DNA from: Sphingosinicella sp. BN140058
Lineage (GTDB): Bacteria; Pseudomonadota; Alphaproteobacteria; Sphingomonadales; Sphingomonadaceae
Length of the DNA: 64,000 bases
Direction: 5' to 3'
NCBI RefSeq assembly: GCF_004135585.1
Contig: NZ_CP035501.1
Location: forward strand, 5,341,501 to 5,405,500
This document shows positions 53,741 to 63,839 of the stretch, piece by piece; position 1 is the stretch's first letter, and every line of letters starts with the position of its first letter. Under the pieces are notes generated by a model. The model made no database searches, was not told the origin of the DNA, and saw only the letters and a list, made by a program, of their open reading frames with translations. The translations under genes and the position numbers were made by a program.

Positions 53741-54745
53741 ATGACAGCCACCCTCGCCTTTCCGCTGCTCGTCGCGTTGATCGCGATCGCGCTCGCCTTC
53801 GACTTCATCAACGGTCTCCACGACGCCGCCAATTCGATCGCAACCGTGGTCTCGACACGAGTCCTCTCGCCGCAGCTGGCGGTGCTGTGGGCCGCGTTCT
53901 TCAACTTCATCGCCTTCCTGTTCTTCGGCCTCCACGTCGCCGAGACGATCGGCAAGGGCATCATCGACGCGAGCATCATCGATCCGGCGGTGATCTTCGC
54001 CGCTCTGACCGGCGCGATCGCGTGGAACGTGATCACCTGGGCGCTCGGCATTCCTTCGTCGTCGAGCCACGCGCTGATCGGCGGCCTGCTCGGCGCCGGG
54101 ATCACCAAGGCCGGAACCGCGGTCGTCGTCGCCTCGGGCGTGATCAAGACCACCGTCGCGATCTTCCTGTCGCCGATCCTCGGCATGATCGTCGCGATCC
54201 TGCTCGTCGCGCTGACCTCCTGGATCGTCCGCCCGGTTCCCGCCAAGACCGCCGATCGCGCCTTCCGCCGGCTGCAACTGCTCTCGGCGGCGGCCTATTC
54301 GCTCGGCCACGGCGCCAACGATGCGCAGAAGACGATGGGTATCATCACCGTCCTGCTCTATTCGCAAGGCTATCTCGGCGGCGAATTCCATGTGCCCTTG
54401 TGGGTGGTGCTGTCGGCGCAGACCGCGATGGGGCTCGGCACCTTGATGGGCGGCTGGCGGATCGTGCACACGATGGGATCGAAGATCACGCGGCTGACCC
54501 CGCACCAGGGTTTCTGCGCCGAAACGGGCGGTGCGATCATGCTGTTCTCGGCGACCTCGCTCGGCGTTCCGGTGTCGACCACCCATACCATCACCGGCGC
54601 GATCATGGGCGTCGGTGCGGCCCGGCGTGCCTCGGCGGTGCGGTGGGGCGTCGCGGGCAACATCGTCGTCGCCTGGGTGCTGACCTTGCCGGCGGCCGGC
54701 ATCATCGCCGCGCTGACCTTCGCGGCGACGCGGCTGTTCCGCTGA
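53741..54745 (+). CDS. pit: Low-affinity inorganic phosphate transporter Pit
   Basis: 334 residues with about ten membrane segments. The two PHO4 signature repeats are present: AFDFINGLHDAANSIATVVS and, in the second half, YSLGHGANDAQKTMGIITVL. VSTTHTITGAIMGVGAARR forms another conserved block. It imports phosphate with protons. Its pairing with DUF47 is a conserved arrangement. Confidence 0.95.
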   Translation: MTATLAFPLLVALIAIALAFDFINGLHDAANSIATVVSTRVLSPQLAVLWAAFFNFIAFLFFGLHVAETIGKGIIDASIIDPAVIFAALTGAIAWNVITWALGIPSSSSHALIGGLLGAGITKAGTAVVVASGVIKTTVAIFLSPILGMIVAILLVALTSWIVRPVPAKTADRAFRRLQLLSAAAYSLGHGANDAQKTMGIITVLLYSQGYLGGEFHVPLWVVLSAQTAMGLGTLMGGWRIVHTMGSKITRLTPHQGFCAETGGAIMLFSATSLGVPVSTTHTITGAIMGVGAARRASAVRWGVAGNIVVAWVLTLPAAGIIAALTFAATRLFR

Positions 54746-54760
54746 TCCGGCGCGTTTCCG

Positions 54761-56176
54761 CTATTCCAGCCGCATCGCCTCGTCGCGATAGGCGAGCTCG
54801 AAATTGCCGTAGCGGCGTCCGTTGACGCGGAGCGGCACGAAGACGTTCTTGACCGGCAGGTAGCGTCCGTCGCCGAGGTAGATGCGGTAGGTGACCAGCA
54901 TCGCTTCCTTGTCGCTTTCGATGGCGCGGCGGGTGGCGTCGTCGAGCATGTTGCGGCGATTGCGGCAATGCTTGATGTTCCAGGCGACGTCCGGCCCCTG
55001 CGGGTGCGAGCGGTCGGTGACATGGGTCGGCAGGTAGCCGTTGATGTCGCTCACGACGCAGCCGATGTAGCGCGGATCCTCGGCGCTCACCCGATCGAGG
55101 ATCGGCCGGATGTGGAGATCGGCCCAGTCGTTGAAGCGGGTGTTGAACTGAACCGGATCGGTGCCCGGAATCGGCACATAGTCGAAGTCGAACATGTCGT
55201 CAGTCGCGATCTCGCCGCGGGAGACCGCGCCCTCCATCAGCGCGGTGAGCTCGCGATTGACCTGCTGGGCCCGCTCGATGAAGCGCGTGTCGTCGATCCG
55301 AACGCCGCAGCTGGCGAGGCGATCGAGCATGTCGCCCGAGAGCCGCTCGAGCTGGCTCAGGCGTTCGTGCGCGGAGTGCAGCTGTCCGCCATTTTCGCGC
55401 GCATCGGCGGCGAAGTTGGACAGGCCCGATTTCACCCGATCGACGCTTTGCTGGATAAGGCTGGTCGACTGGGCGATCCCGTCCGTCTGGCGATCGACCA
55501 TGGCGACGATGTCGGCGACGTCGCGGACCGTGGTGGTGATCGCCGCAAAGCCGCTCTGCGCCTCGCGGCTGCGTTCGACCCCGGTCTCGATCTCGCTGGT
55601 CACCGCTTCCGCCTCGTGGGTGAGCGAGGCGACGGTGGCCGCGATCTCGCTGGTGGCGGCACGGGTGTCGTGCGCGAGCTTCTTCACCTCGGCGGCGACC
55701 ACTGCGAAGCTGCGCCCAGCCTCCCCCGCCCGAGCGGCCTCGATGGTCGCATTAAGCGCGAGCATGTTGGTCTTGTAGGCAATGCCTTCGATGCTGCTCG
55801 AGACCTTCTGCACGCGGCTCATCGCGTCGGCGAAGCCGGCCATGCGTTCGCCGAGCTGGACGACGAGTTCGGTAAGGCCGCTGAAGATGGTGATCGTATC
55901 CTCGATCGCCGCCCGGCCCTGACCGAGCTTGTCGCGCGCCTGTTCGGCGAGGATGCGGGCCTCGTCGGTCGATTCGGCGACCCGCGCCTGGTCGAGCAGA
56001 AGCCGGCTGGTCACTTCCTCGAGCGTGTCGAGGGTGCGCAGATTGGACGAGATTCGTTCGGAAACCCCGGCGACATAGCCCGATACGTCGCTGCACTCGA
56101 TCGCCAGCGAGCCGCAATTGCGAGCGACGATGTTGATGGCGTTGCCATCCGGCGCCTCGATCGCAGAACTTGCCAC
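54761..56176 (-). CDS. Soluble methyl-accepting chemotaxis-type receptor
   Basis: 471 residues without any membrane segment. The N-terminal ~290 residues hold the receptor signalling coiled coil with the tip [20 protein letters not shown] and [20 protein letters not shown]. The C-terminal ~170 residues ([59 protein letters not shown]) resemble a cytosolic Cache/PAS-like sensory fold. The order signalling-then-sensor is reversed from classic receptors. No other che genes are in the window. Ligand unknown. Confidence 0.88.
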   Translation of the reverse strand: MASSAIEAPDGNAINIVARNCGSLAIECSDVSGYVAGVSERISSNLRTLDTLEEVTSRLLLDQARVAESTDEARILAEQARDKLGQGRAAIEDTITIFSGLTELVVQLGERMAGFADAMSRVQKVSSSIEGIAYKTNMLALNATIEAARAGEAGRSFAVVAAEVKKLAHDTRAATSEIAATVASLTHEAEAVTSEIETGVERSREAQSGFAAITTTVRDVADIVAMVDRQTDGIAQSTSLIQQSVDRVKSGLSNFAADARENGGQLHSAHERLSQLERLSGDMLDRLASCGVRIDDTRFIERAQQVNRELTALMEGAVSRGEIATDDMFDFDYVPIPGTDPVQFNTRFNDWADLHIRPILDRVSAEDPRYIGCVVSDINGYLPTHVTDRSHPQGPDVAWNIKHCRNRRNMLDDATRRAIESDKEAMLVTYRIYLGDGRYLPVKNVFVPLRVNGRRYGNFELAYRDEAMRLE

Positions 56177-56284
56177 AGGTCCCCCTTCACTTCCGGTTCG
56201 GCGGCAGCTTAAGCGGGAGACGTTGAAAGCTCGTTAACCAGCGAATGGCTGGCGTACGACAAGGACCGGCCGTAGACAGGCGCA

Positions 56285-57463
56285 ATGTTCTTCTCCTTCG
56301 TCGACGAGCTCCGCGCCGCAGGCATTCCGGCCTCGCTCAAGGAACATCTCATCCTGCTCGAAGCGCTGCAGGCGGAGGTGATCGCGTCGCGTCCGGAGGA
56401 TTTCTACTATCTCGCACGCGCCACCTTCGTGAAGGACGAGAGCCTGCTCGATCGATTTGACCAGGTGTTCGGCAAGGTCTTCAAGGGGTTGGAGGCCGAT
56501 TACGGACCCGACGCCCAGCCGGTGCCCGAGGAATGGCTGCGCAAGGTGGCCGAACTCTATCTGACGCCCGAACAGATGGAGGAAATCCGGTCGCTCGGAT
56601 CGTGGGACGAGATCATGGAAACGCTGAAGAAGCGGCTGGAGGAGCAGAAGGAACGGCACCAGGGTGGCAGCAAATGGATCGGCACCGGCGGCACCTCGCC
56701 GTTCGGCCATGGCGGCTACAATCCCGAAGGCGTGCGGATCGGCGGCGAAGGAAGGCACGGCCGGGCGCTCAAGGTGTGGGACAAACGCGAGTTCCGGAAC
56801 CTGGACGGGAGCAAGGAGCTCGGCACCCGCAACATCAAGGTGGCGCTGCGCCGGCTGCGGCGGTTTGCCCGCGAAGGCGCCGCCGATGAGCTCGATCTGG
56901 ACGGCACGATCGACGGCACCGCGCGCAAGGGCTGGCTCGACATTCGGATGCGGGCCGAGCGGCACAATGCCGTCAAGCTGCTGCTCTTCCTCGATGTCGG
57001 AGGATCGATGGATCCGCACATCCGGATCTGCGAGGAGCTGTTCTCGGCGGCGACGTCGGAATTCAAGAATCTCGAATTCTTCTATTTCCACAATTGCGTC
57101 TACGAGAGCGTCTGGAAGGACAATCGCCGCCGTTTCTCCGAGCGCACGCCGACTTGGGACGTGCTCCACAAGTTCGGACACGATTACAAGTTGGTCTTCG
57201 TCGGCGACGCGTCGATGAGCCCATACGAGATCAGCCACCCCGGCGGCTCCGTCGAACATTATAATGAAGAAGCTGGGGCGACATGGCTGCAGCGGATGGT
57301 GACCACCTATCCCTCCGCCGTGTGGCTGAACCCGACGTCGGAGCAATATTGGGGCTATTCCCAGTCCACGCAGATGGTGCGGCAGCTGATGCAGGATCGC
57401 ATGTACGCACTCACCCTCGAGGGGCTGGACGCGGCGATGCGCACGCTCACCCGCAAGACGTGA
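56285..57463 (+). CDS. VWA domain protein, CoxE-like
   Basis: 392 residues. It begins FFSFVDELRAAGIPASLKEH, then has the family region EIRSLGSWDEIMETLKKRLE, WIGTGGTSPFGHGGYNPEGV and a VWA fold with a MIDAS-like motif LFLDVGGSMDPH. These proteins (CoxE/DUF58-related) usually work with a MoxR AAA+ ATPase in metal-centre or complex maturation. No such ATPase is adjacent here. The function in this genome is open. Confidence 0.88.
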   Translation: MFFSFVDELRAAGIPASLKEHLILLEALQAEVIASRPEDFYYLARATFVKDESLLDRFDQVFGKVFKGLEADYGPDAQPVPEEWLRKVAELYLTPEQMEEIRSLGSWDEIMETLKKRLEEQKERHQGGSKWIGTGGTSPFGHGGYNPEGVRIGGEGRHGRALKVWDKREFRNLDGSKELGTRNIKVALRRLRRFAREGAADELDLDGTIDGTARKGWLDIRMRAERHNAVKLLLFLDVGGSMDPHIRICEELFSAATSEFKNLEFFYFHNCVYESVWKDNRRRFSERTPTWDVLHKFGHDYKLVFVGDASMSPYEISHPGGSVEHYNEEAGATWLQRMVTTYPSAVWLNPTSEQYWGYSQSTQMVRQLMQDRMYALTLEGLDAAMRTLTRKT

Positions 57464-57468
57464 GCGGC

Positions 57469-57759
57469 TCAGCCGTCGAGGATGATCTCGACCGCCCTGC
57501 TCGGCGCTTGCGGCGTGATCTCCAGCTCGATCGTGCCTTGCGCCTCTTCGGCATTGGCCTGCAGCCGGAAGCGGCCTTCCGGGAGCGCGACGTGAAAGCA
57601 GCCCGCTTCATCCGCGACGATACCGATTTCGGGCGTCGGCGCCGTTCCCCACGCCACCATGACGAACGCCCCCGCGGCCGGATCGCCGCCGGCGCGAAGC
57701 ACGCGGCCGCGGATGAGGCGCGGACGGATCAGCTGCCGCTGCCGTCCTTGGCGACCCAT
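57469..57759 (-). CDS. Small carboxypeptidase-regulatory-like protein
   Basis: 96 residues from ATG 57759, overlapping the end of the serine-protease gene by 31 bases. The core LIRGRVLRAGGDPAAGAFVM, ADEAGCFHVALPEGRFRLQA and the final EIILDG make a beta-sandwich of the carboxypeptidase-regulatory type, with the D-x-x-G-x-F pattern. No signal peptide is seen. It may bind or modulate the upstream protease. A downstream GTG start is also possible. Confidence 0.65.
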   Translation of the reverse strand: MGRQGRQRQLIRPRLIRGRVLRAGGDPAAGAFVMVAWGTAPTPEIGIVADEAGCFHVALPEGRFRLQANAEEAQGTIELEITPQAPSRAVEIILDG

Positions 57760-58619
57760 TGCTTGATCAGCGTGATCACCTCCGGAATGATGCGAGGCGC
57801 CGAGTTGACGTCCTGGGGCACCGATGCCGGGACGGCGCCGCCCACGCCGTAAGCGTGAATCCCGACGACCTGGGGCGCGGCCCCTTCGCTCTGAATGATG
57901 AACACCGGAGCGCCGCTCTGCCCGCCCATTGTATCGACATCGTAGAAGACTCGCCTGGGCGTCAGCCCGCGGATGCGATTGCGCGCCCACCATTGCTGGC
58001 GTCCGCCTTTGTCGACCGGGTAGCCGCTGACGTTGACCTGGAAGTTCTGCAAGGTGGCGTCCGGCAGCGACGCCACGCCGAACCAGCCCACCTGACTGCC
58101 GAGCGCAACGTCGAGGTGGATCACCGCCATGTCGAAATCGGGATCCTGGGCGTTCAGCCACTGGTCCGTGGTCTCGAACCGCGTCGCGACGACCGATTGG
58201 AAGGGTTCCTGGCTGCCGCTGGCGCCGGGGGTGAGCGTGATCTTCGTCGCCCAACCTCCCATCGCATTGGGTTCGTAGACGCAATGCCCAGCGGTGATCA
58301 CCGTCTTCGGCCCGACGAACCAGCCCGTTCCGACGAAATTGCCCCAGGGTCCCTCGATCGCCAGCGCGCAAATCATCCGCCAGGGCCAATTCTGCGTGTC
58401 GAGGATTTGGGTGCGCTCGTCGAGGCCGATGATCGATTCGAGCTTGACAGGCCCGTCGCCGGTGATCGGCTGATCACTGGGGCCGATGCGCAGGCGCTTC
58501 GGCGCCGGCATATCCGGCTGCGGCGCGCCGGGCACCTCGACGGTGATCACTTCGGTCGGCGACGCGATCGGCGGTTCCGCCGGTCCGCCATCAGGGTTGG
58601 CGACATCATTGGAGTCCAT
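57729..58619 (-). CDS. V8/trypsin-like serine protease without signal peptide
   Basis: 296 residues from ATG 58619, seven bases after AGGAG. The catalytic triad is visible in ITAGHCVYEPN (His), DFDMAVIHLDV (Asp) and DTMGGQSGAPVFII (Ser), typical of V8-like glutamyl endopeptidases. The ~60 N-terminal residues are Pro/Glu-rich and there is no hydrophobic signal. The next gene upstream is a subtilisin-like protease in the same orientation. Confidence 0.88.
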   Translation of the reverse strand: MDSNDVANPDGGPAEPPIASPTEVITVEVPGAPQPDMPAPKRLRIGPSDQPITGDGPVKLESIIGLDERTQILDTQNWPWRMICALAIEGPWGNFVGTGWFVGPKTVITAGHCVYEPNAMGGWATKITLTPGASGSQEPFQSVVATRFETTDQWLNAQDPDFDMAVIHLDVALGSQVGWFGVASLPDATLQNFQVNVSGYPVDKGGRQQWWARNRIRGLTPRRVFYDVDTMGGQSGAPVFIIQSEGAAPQVVGIHAYGVGGAVPASVPQDVNSAPRIIPEVITLIKQWVAKDGSGS

Positions 58620-58673
58620 GGCCGTCTCCTCTCTCACCGCGGCCGCCGTCCGGAGGAACGGCGCCTCGCCGCA

Positions 58674-60539
58674 TCACACCGATTGCAGGGCTCTCAGGAT
58701 GTCGAGCATGCCCGCACCCTGAAAGTAGCGCTCGCGGCCGAGATCGGTCGCGGTGCCGCACAGGATCTCCTTGATCCGCTGCGGTCGTCCGGCCAGTTCC
58801 GCATTGCGCGCCATCAACATCGCCGCCGCACCGCTGACGTGCGGCGCCGCGAGGCTGGTGCCGTCGTCGGTGGTCAGGCCGACATCCGGAACCGGCCCGG
58901 TAATCTTCTCGCCCGGCGCGACCAGATCCGGCTTGCTCCGGCCATCGCCGGTCGGCCCTCGGCTGGAGAAATAGCTGACACCATATTGATGAGGGAAAGC
59001 CCGATGGGTGGCGCCGACGGTGATTACGCCCTCCGCATTCCCCGGATCGGTGATCGACGTGCTGTTGTAGCCGCCAAGCTCCGCCCCTCCCGCGAGCATG
59101 TAGCGCTCATGACCGCGATTGCCGGCGGCCGCGACCAGAACCACTCCGCTCGCCCAGGTCCGGTCGCATTCCTGACAGATGAGGGTGCTGCCGCAGGCAT
59201 AAGAAGTCACGTCGTGGATCGTAGACAGGCTGAGGTTGGCGCCGTGGATCGTCCGCCGGTCGGCTTGGGCATTGAGGTAGCGGATCAGTTGCAGGGCGGC
59301 GACGACGTCGAATTCCTGCGAACTGCCGTCGGCACCGATCACGCGGAAGTCGTATAATTTGATGTCGGGGCAGATGCCCTGCATGCGGACGGTATACGGC
59401 GCCTGGTCGCCGCGCCAGTCGGCACCGAGAACTCCGGCGACCATAGTGCCGTGGCCGCGGCTCGGGGTCCCGGGGGCTTCGACCCAGAGGAACGGCTCGA
59501 TCAGCCCCCAGTCGAGCTCGAAGCCGTTGTCCAGCCGATCGGCGAGCTGCCGGCCGAGGCGCGGTGCATCCGTATCCGCCATGCCGCGCAGCTTGAGGTT
59601 GAGCTGATAGCGCGCCTTGAGCGTCTGCTGCTCGGGTGTCAGCGCCGCGCCTTCGCGAAACAGGGAGGAGATGTAGCGGGGATCGAGCAATTGCTGGATC
59701 AGGGTTAGATCGTAGGTCCCGATCACGCGCGTGGGCCCCGGAGCGCCGGTCACCGGATCGTGGCTGGCGAAGGCCGGGTGGCTGCCGTCGATGCCGCTAT
59801 CGATGATTGCCCAGGTTACGCTTGCGCAGGATACGTTGAACAGCAGCCGTGCGGCATCCGCCTTCACCGCAAGCGTCGACTGGGTGATGGCAGGCTCGGC
59901 GGGACGGTTGGTGGCGACGCGGCCGATCGTGATCGGAGGCAAGCTTTCCGTGTCGAAGGCGGCATGGCCGATCACCGCCTGTTCGGCCTTCGCCTCATCA
60001 TCGGCATCGGGGGCATCGCCAGTTCCGACCAGGAACGCGACGACGTCCACCAGCCAATCGAGCCCGAGCGGAAGGGTGGATTTCGCCGCCGCCGCCTGAT
60101 CTTCCTGGCTCGGTGCCGGCTGCGCGCTCGGCGCACCCGGATTGGCATGCTTGAACATCTGCTCGTGCCACCAATTGGTTCTCGGCAGCACGATCTGCAG
60201 CAATTCGTCGAGATAGAGGCTCGCCGCGACGACCCCCGGAAGGTGCACGATGCGGGCCGGCGGGCGTCCTGTCAGAGTGCGGGCTTCGTCGATCACCGGC
60301 CGCAGTTCCTGGGCGACCCGGCCGGCGAGCCCGCCATAAGACGGCGTGAGCAGAAGATCCTGGGGCTCGGCGAATGGATCGTCCGGCGTGTCGTAGGAGA
60401 TCCAGACCTCGGGAAGGATCGGCGTGTCCTGCGTGAACCGCCGGGCGCCCTGCATCTCGAACAACAGGCTTCGGAGCACCGCTTCGCGGCGGCGCTTCTG
60501 TTCCAGCCGGGCGCGTGCCGGCCCGTTCTCCTGCGCCAT
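58674..60539 (-). CDS. Subtilisin-like (S8) serine protease
   Basis: 621 residues from ATG 60539; TTG 60605 would add 22 residues. The catalytic triad is in AIIDSGIDGSHP (Asp), RGHGTMVAGVLGADW (His) and DDGTSLAAPHVSGAAAML (Ser), with oxyanion VAAAGNRGHERYM. The ~220-residue N-terminal part is unrecognised and helical/charged, with no signal peptide. The enzyme is probably cytosolic or exported by a non-Sec route. It is 54 bases upstream of the V8-like protease gene. Confidence 0.9.
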   Translation of the reverse strand: MAQENGPARARLEQKRRREAVLRSLLFEMQGARRFTQDTPILPEVWISYDTPDDPFAEPQDLLLTPSYGGLAGRVAQELRPVIDEARTLTGRPPARIVHLPGVVAASLYLDELLQIVLPRTNWWHEQMFKHANPGAPSAQPAPSQEDQAAAAKSTLPLGLDWLVDVVAFLVGTGDAPDADDEAKAEQAVIGHAAFDTESLPPITIGRVATNRPAEPAITQSTLAVKADAARLLFNVSCASVTWAIIDSGIDGSHPAFASHDPVTGAPGPTRVIGTYDLTLIQQLLDPRYISSLFREGAALTPEQQTLKARYQLNLKLRGMADTDAPRLGRQLADRLDNGFELDWGLIEPFLWVEAPGTPSRGHGTMVAGVLGADWRGDQAPYTVRMQGICPDIKLYDFRVIGADGSSQEFDVVAALQLIRYLNAQADRRTIHGANLSLSTIHDVTSYACGSTLICQECDRTWASGVVLVAAAGNRGHERYMLAGGAELGGYNSTSITDPGNAEGVITVGATHRAFPHQYGVSYFSSRGPTGDGRSKPDLVAPGEKITGPVPDVGLTTDDGTSLAAPHVSGAAAMLMARNAELAGRPQRIKEILCGTATDLGRERYFQGAGMLDILRALQSV

Positions 60540-60645
60540 TCGCCTGCCCCCCCACGGCTTTGCCAAGCTCGGGAGAAGGTCGCTCCAATCGAGGAACGGA
60601 GTCAACCAGGGACTGCAGGACTCGTCCGACTTGGAGGAGTCTCCT

Positions 60646-61848
60646 TCAGTAGAGGAGGTATGGCCTGCGCGCGTCCAGCCAGGCGTCTTCGTCTCCGGCC
60701 GTTAGGGCGTCGAGATCACCGGGCGCCGCGCCGGCATCGTCGACCCATTCGCGGAGCGCAGGTCCGCCGTTGATGACGTCGATGGCGAGCTTGCCGAATT
60801 CATATTCGTAAGGAAAGTCGCGCCAGAGATCGTAATTGGGCTGCAGCCGGCGGATCGCCTTGAACGCCAGCGCCTGCAGCCGCCAGGGGCGGAACGCCTG
60901 ATGATCGTAGAAGCGCCCTTCGGGATGAATGTGGAGGCCGCTGCAGAGCTGGCCGACATGCTTGTGGAAAGTCGGCTCGAACGTGATGTCGCGAAGCGCG
61001 CATCCGGCCAGCCATTCGGGGGCCAGATGCTGCATTTCGCCGAGGATCGCACGGGCGTCGATATCGGGCGCTCCGAAGATCTCGAGCGGCCGGGTGGTGC
61101 CGCGTCCTTCGGATAGGGTCGTACCCTCCAGCATGACGGTGCCGGCATAGCTGCGCGCCATCGACAGATTGGGCGCGTTCGGGCTCGGGTTGATCCAGAT
61201 TCGCTCGTCGAGCGGCCAGCCGTAGCCGGGCCCCTCCTCCGGCCGATAGCCGTCCATTTCGATCACGCGATAATCGACGTCCAGTTTGTAGACGTCGATG
61301 AACCAGCGGCCGAGCTCGCCCAGGGTCATGCCGTGCCGCATCGGCATCGGGCCGGCGCCGACGAAACTCTCCCAGCCGGGGCGAAGTGTCAGGCCTTCGA
61401 TCGGGCGCCCGGCCGGGTTGGGACGATCGAGCACCCATACCGCCTTCTTGTGCTCCGCCGCGGCTTCGAGGACGTAGAGCAAGGTCGTGATGAAGGTGTA
61501 GATTCGGCAGCCGAGATCCTGCAGGTCGATCAGGATCGTGTCGAACGTTCCCATCGATTGGCCGGTCGGACGCCGCACTTCGCCATACAGACTGAACACC
61601 GGGATGTTGTGGACGGGATCGCTGTAATCCGGCGATTCCATCATGTTGTCCTGCTTGTCGCCGCGCAGGCCATGCTGCGGGCCGAACGCCGCGGTAAGCC
61701 GGATGCCTTCACAGGCGGCGAGCGCGTCGAGGCTGTGGCGAAGATCCTCGGTGACCGACGCCGGATGGGCGAGCAAGGCGACGCGCCGGTTTTCCAGCGG
61801 CGCGCGAAGGGAGCGATCGGCGAGCAGGCGGTCGATTCCGAATTTCAT
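60646..61848 (-). CDS. namZ: Exo-beta-N-acetylmuramidase NamZ-like (DUF1343)
   Basis: 400 residues from ATG 61848. Family blocks: RVALLAHPASVTEDLRHSLD, FGPQHGLRGDKQDNM, FDTILIDLQDLGCRIYTFIT, VWVLDRPNPAGRPIEG, MRHGMTLGELGRWF and GTTLSEGRGTTRPLEIFGAP. The DUF1343 family includes NamZ, which removes MurNAc from muropeptides for cell-wall recycling. There is no signal peptide, so it acts in the cytosol here. It is coupled to the DOMON-like gene (4-base overlap). Confidence 0.9.
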   Translation of the reverse strand: MKFGIDRLLADRSLRAPLENRRVALLAHPASVTEDLRHSLDALAACEGIRLTAAFGPQHGLRGDKQDNMMESPDYSDPVHNIPVFSLYGEVRRPTGQSMGTFDTILIDLQDLGCRIYTFITTLLYVLEAAAEHKKAVWVLDRPNPAGRPIEGLTLRPGWESFVGAGPMPMRHGMTLGELGRWFIDVYKLDVDYRVIEMDGYRPEEGPGYGWPLDERIWINPSPNAPNLSMARSYAGTVMLEGTTLSEGRGTTRPLEIFGAPDIDARAILGEMQHLAPEWLAGCALRDITFEPTFHKHVGQLCSGLHIHPEGRFYDHQAFRPWRLQALAFKAIRRLQPNYDLWRDFPYEYEFGKLAIDVINGGPALREWVDDAGAAPGDLDALTAGDEDAWLDARRPYLLY

Positions 61849-62489
61849 GCGGGTCTCGCTGGTGGAAGTTCGAGTTGAAAGCAATCCGGATGATGGAAAT
61901 CCGGCTCGCCCGGCGGGTGTCTCAACGCCCAGTAAGAGCGGGTGCCGTTGCGCTCTTCGATGATTGCGGAAAGCCCAACGTGCCAGGGCTGATCGATCGG
62001 AAGCCGCGTCCGTTCCAGATCCGCTGTGGCGGTGAGCATGAAGAAGGGCGTGTCGAAGCGGTCGAACGGATCCACGCCCGCCGCTTCAAGCCCTGCCTTG
62101 TGCTGCGGGGCGAGCGGCACGTCGCGAATGTAGCTGCCGATCCCCGGCGGGTCGACCGCGGCCTCACGCGTCATGCCGGTCCGGTAATCCTCAAAATGAT
62201 ATGCGTTCCACTGTCCATCCGGGGCGAAATTGAATTCGAAATAGTCGACGCTGTCCCCGATCCGGACGAACGCCTCGAAGCAGGTGTGGCGCCAAAGCTC
62301 GTCCGCCCGGTCCTTGTGCGTCACGTGAAAGGGCGCTTCCAGCGCTCGCAGATTGCCGTTCGCGACATAGCGAAGCGCCAGACGCCGGGCACCGCGGCGA
62401 CCGCCGAGCCGGGTGAGCTCGACTTCGATTCCGCGGAGGGCGCCGCAGGGCGACGCCGGATGACAGACGAGCGGCAAACTGAGCGGCAT
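61845..62489 (-). CDS. DOMON-like domain protein
   Basis: 214 residues. PLVCHPASPCGALRGIEVEL, RALEAPFHVTHKDRADELWR, TCFEAFVRIGDSVDYFEFNF and PDGQWNAYHFEDYRTGM fit the DOMON-like beta-sandwich found next to NamZ in sphingomonads (as I recall). The final YWALRHPPGEPDFHHPDCF is also typical. A sugar- or haem-binding role is possible; none is proven. It is first in a two-gene unit with namZ. Confidence 0.83.
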   Translation of the reverse strand: MPLSLPLVCHPASPCGALRGIEVELTRLGGRRGARRLALRYVANGNLRALEAPFHVTHKDRADELWRHTCFEAFVRIGDSVDYFEFNFAPDGQWNAYHFEDYRTGMTREAAVDPPGIGSYIRDVPLAPQHKAGLEAAGVDPFDRFDTPFFMLTATADLERTRLPIDQPWHVGLSAIIEERNGTRSYWALRHPPGEPDFHHPDCFQLELPPARPA

Positions 62490-62594
62490 CCCAGCGGACT
62501 AGAAAGACTCGCGGAGCGGGACAAGCGCAGAGGCACGCGATGCCTGCAGACCGGCTCTTTTTGTTGAGTCGGGCCCATGCTAACCGGCGCCGCC

Positions 62595-63809
62595 ATGAGC
62601 TACCGTTCCGATCTCCTTCGCCTGCTCGACGAGCGCGGTTACATCCACCAGCTGACCGACGCCGAAGGCCTCGATGCCCTCGCGTCCAAGGAAATCGTGC
62701 CCGGCTATATCGGCTTCGATGCGACGGCGCCGTCGCTTCACGTGGGCTCGCTGGTGCAGATCATGATGCTGCGGCGCCTGCAGCAGGCGGGTCACAAGCC
62801 GATCGTGCTAATGGGTGGCGGCACGTCCAAGATCGGGGATCCGAGCTTCAAGGACGAAGCGCGCAAGCTGCTCACCGAGGAGACGATCGCAGCGAACATC
62901 GCATCCATCAAAAGGGTGTTCGAGCCGTTCCTCCGTTTCGGTGACGGCCCCACCGACGCGGTCATGGTCGACAATGCCGATTGGCTCGACAAGCTCGAAT
63001 ACATCCCCTTCCTGCGCGAGATCGGCCAGCATTTCTCGGTCAACCGGATGCTGAGTTTCGACAGCGTCAAGCTGCGGCTGGACCGCGAGCAATCTTTGAG
63101 CTTCCTCGAATTCAACTACATGATCCTCCAGGGCTACGACTTTCTCGAGCTCTCGCGCCGTGCCGCCTGCCGGCTGCAGCTCGGCGGCTCCGATCAGTGG
63201 GGCAATATCGTCAACGGCATCGAGCTCGCCCGCCGGGTCGACGGCACCTCGGTCTACGGGCTGACGACGCCGCTGATCACCACCGCCGACGGCGGCAAGA
63301 TGGGCAAGACGATGAACGGCGCGGTCTGGCTCAACGCGGACCAGCTCGCGCCCTATGATTATTGGCAATTCTGGCGGAACACCCAGGATGCCGACGTCGG
63401 CAGGTTCCTGCGCCTGTTCACCGATCTGCCGCTCGAGGAGATCGCCCGGCTGGAGCGCCTCGAAGGCAGCGAGATCAACGAGGCAAAGAAAATTCTCGCC
63501 GATGCCGCGACCGCGATGGCCCATGGCGAGGAGGCAGCCCGCGGCGCGGCGGAGACCGCCCGCAAGACGTTCGAGGAAGGCGCGGCGGGCGAAGCCCTGC
63601 CCTCGCTCGCGGTGACCGGCGAGATCATGCTGGTCGACGCCCTGGTCGGGCTCGGCCTCGTCGCGTCGAAGAACGAGGCACGGCGGCTGATCGCGCAGGG
63701 CGGCGCCAAGGTGAACGGCGAGAAGGTCGACGAAGACGGACCGGTGACGGCGACCGGCGAAGTCCGCATTTCGGCCGGCAAGAAGAAGCACGGCATCCTG
63801 ACCCGCTGA
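62595..63809 (+). CDS. tyrS: Tyrosyl-tRNA synthetase
   Basis: 404 residues from ATG 62595 (ATG 62577 would add six). Class I signatures: [16 protein letters not shown] (HIGH region), [14 protein letters not shown] (KMSKS region) and [14 protein letters not shown] for tyrosine recognition. A C-terminal S4 RNA-binding domain ([19 protein letters not shown]) closes the protein. Length and motifs are those of the bacterial TyrS type with LHVG instead of HIGH. Confidence 0.96.
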   Translation: MSYRSDLLRLLDERGYIHQLTDAEGLDALASKEIVPGYIGFDATAPSLHVGSLVQIMMLRRLQQAGHKPIVLMGGGTSKIGDPSFKDEARKLLTEETIAANIASIKRVFEPFLRFGDGPTDAVMVDNADWLDKLEYIPFLREIGQHFSVNRMLSFDSVKLRLDREQSLSFLEFNYMILQGYDFLELSRRAACRLQLGGSDQWGNIVNGIELARRVDGTSVYGLTTPLITTADGGKMGKTMNGAVWLNADQLAPYDYWQFWRNTQDADVGRFLRLFTDLPLEEIARLERLEGSEINEAKKILADAATAMAHGEEAARGAAETARKTFEEGAAGEALPSLAVTGEIMLVDALVGLGLVASKNEARRLIAQGGAKVNGEKVDEDGPVTATGEVRISAGKKKHGILTR

Positions 63810-63810
63810 T

Positions 63811-63839
63811 CCCGGGCGGCGGGCAGCGGGCCCGGTTTT
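63811..63839 (+). terminator. Intrinsic terminator after tyrS
   Basis: CCGGGC (63812-63817) pairs with GCCCGG (63830-63835) across a 12-base loop, followed by TTTT. It lies directly after the tyrS stop and before the convergent partial gene, so it may stop transcription from tyrS. Confidence 0.5.
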
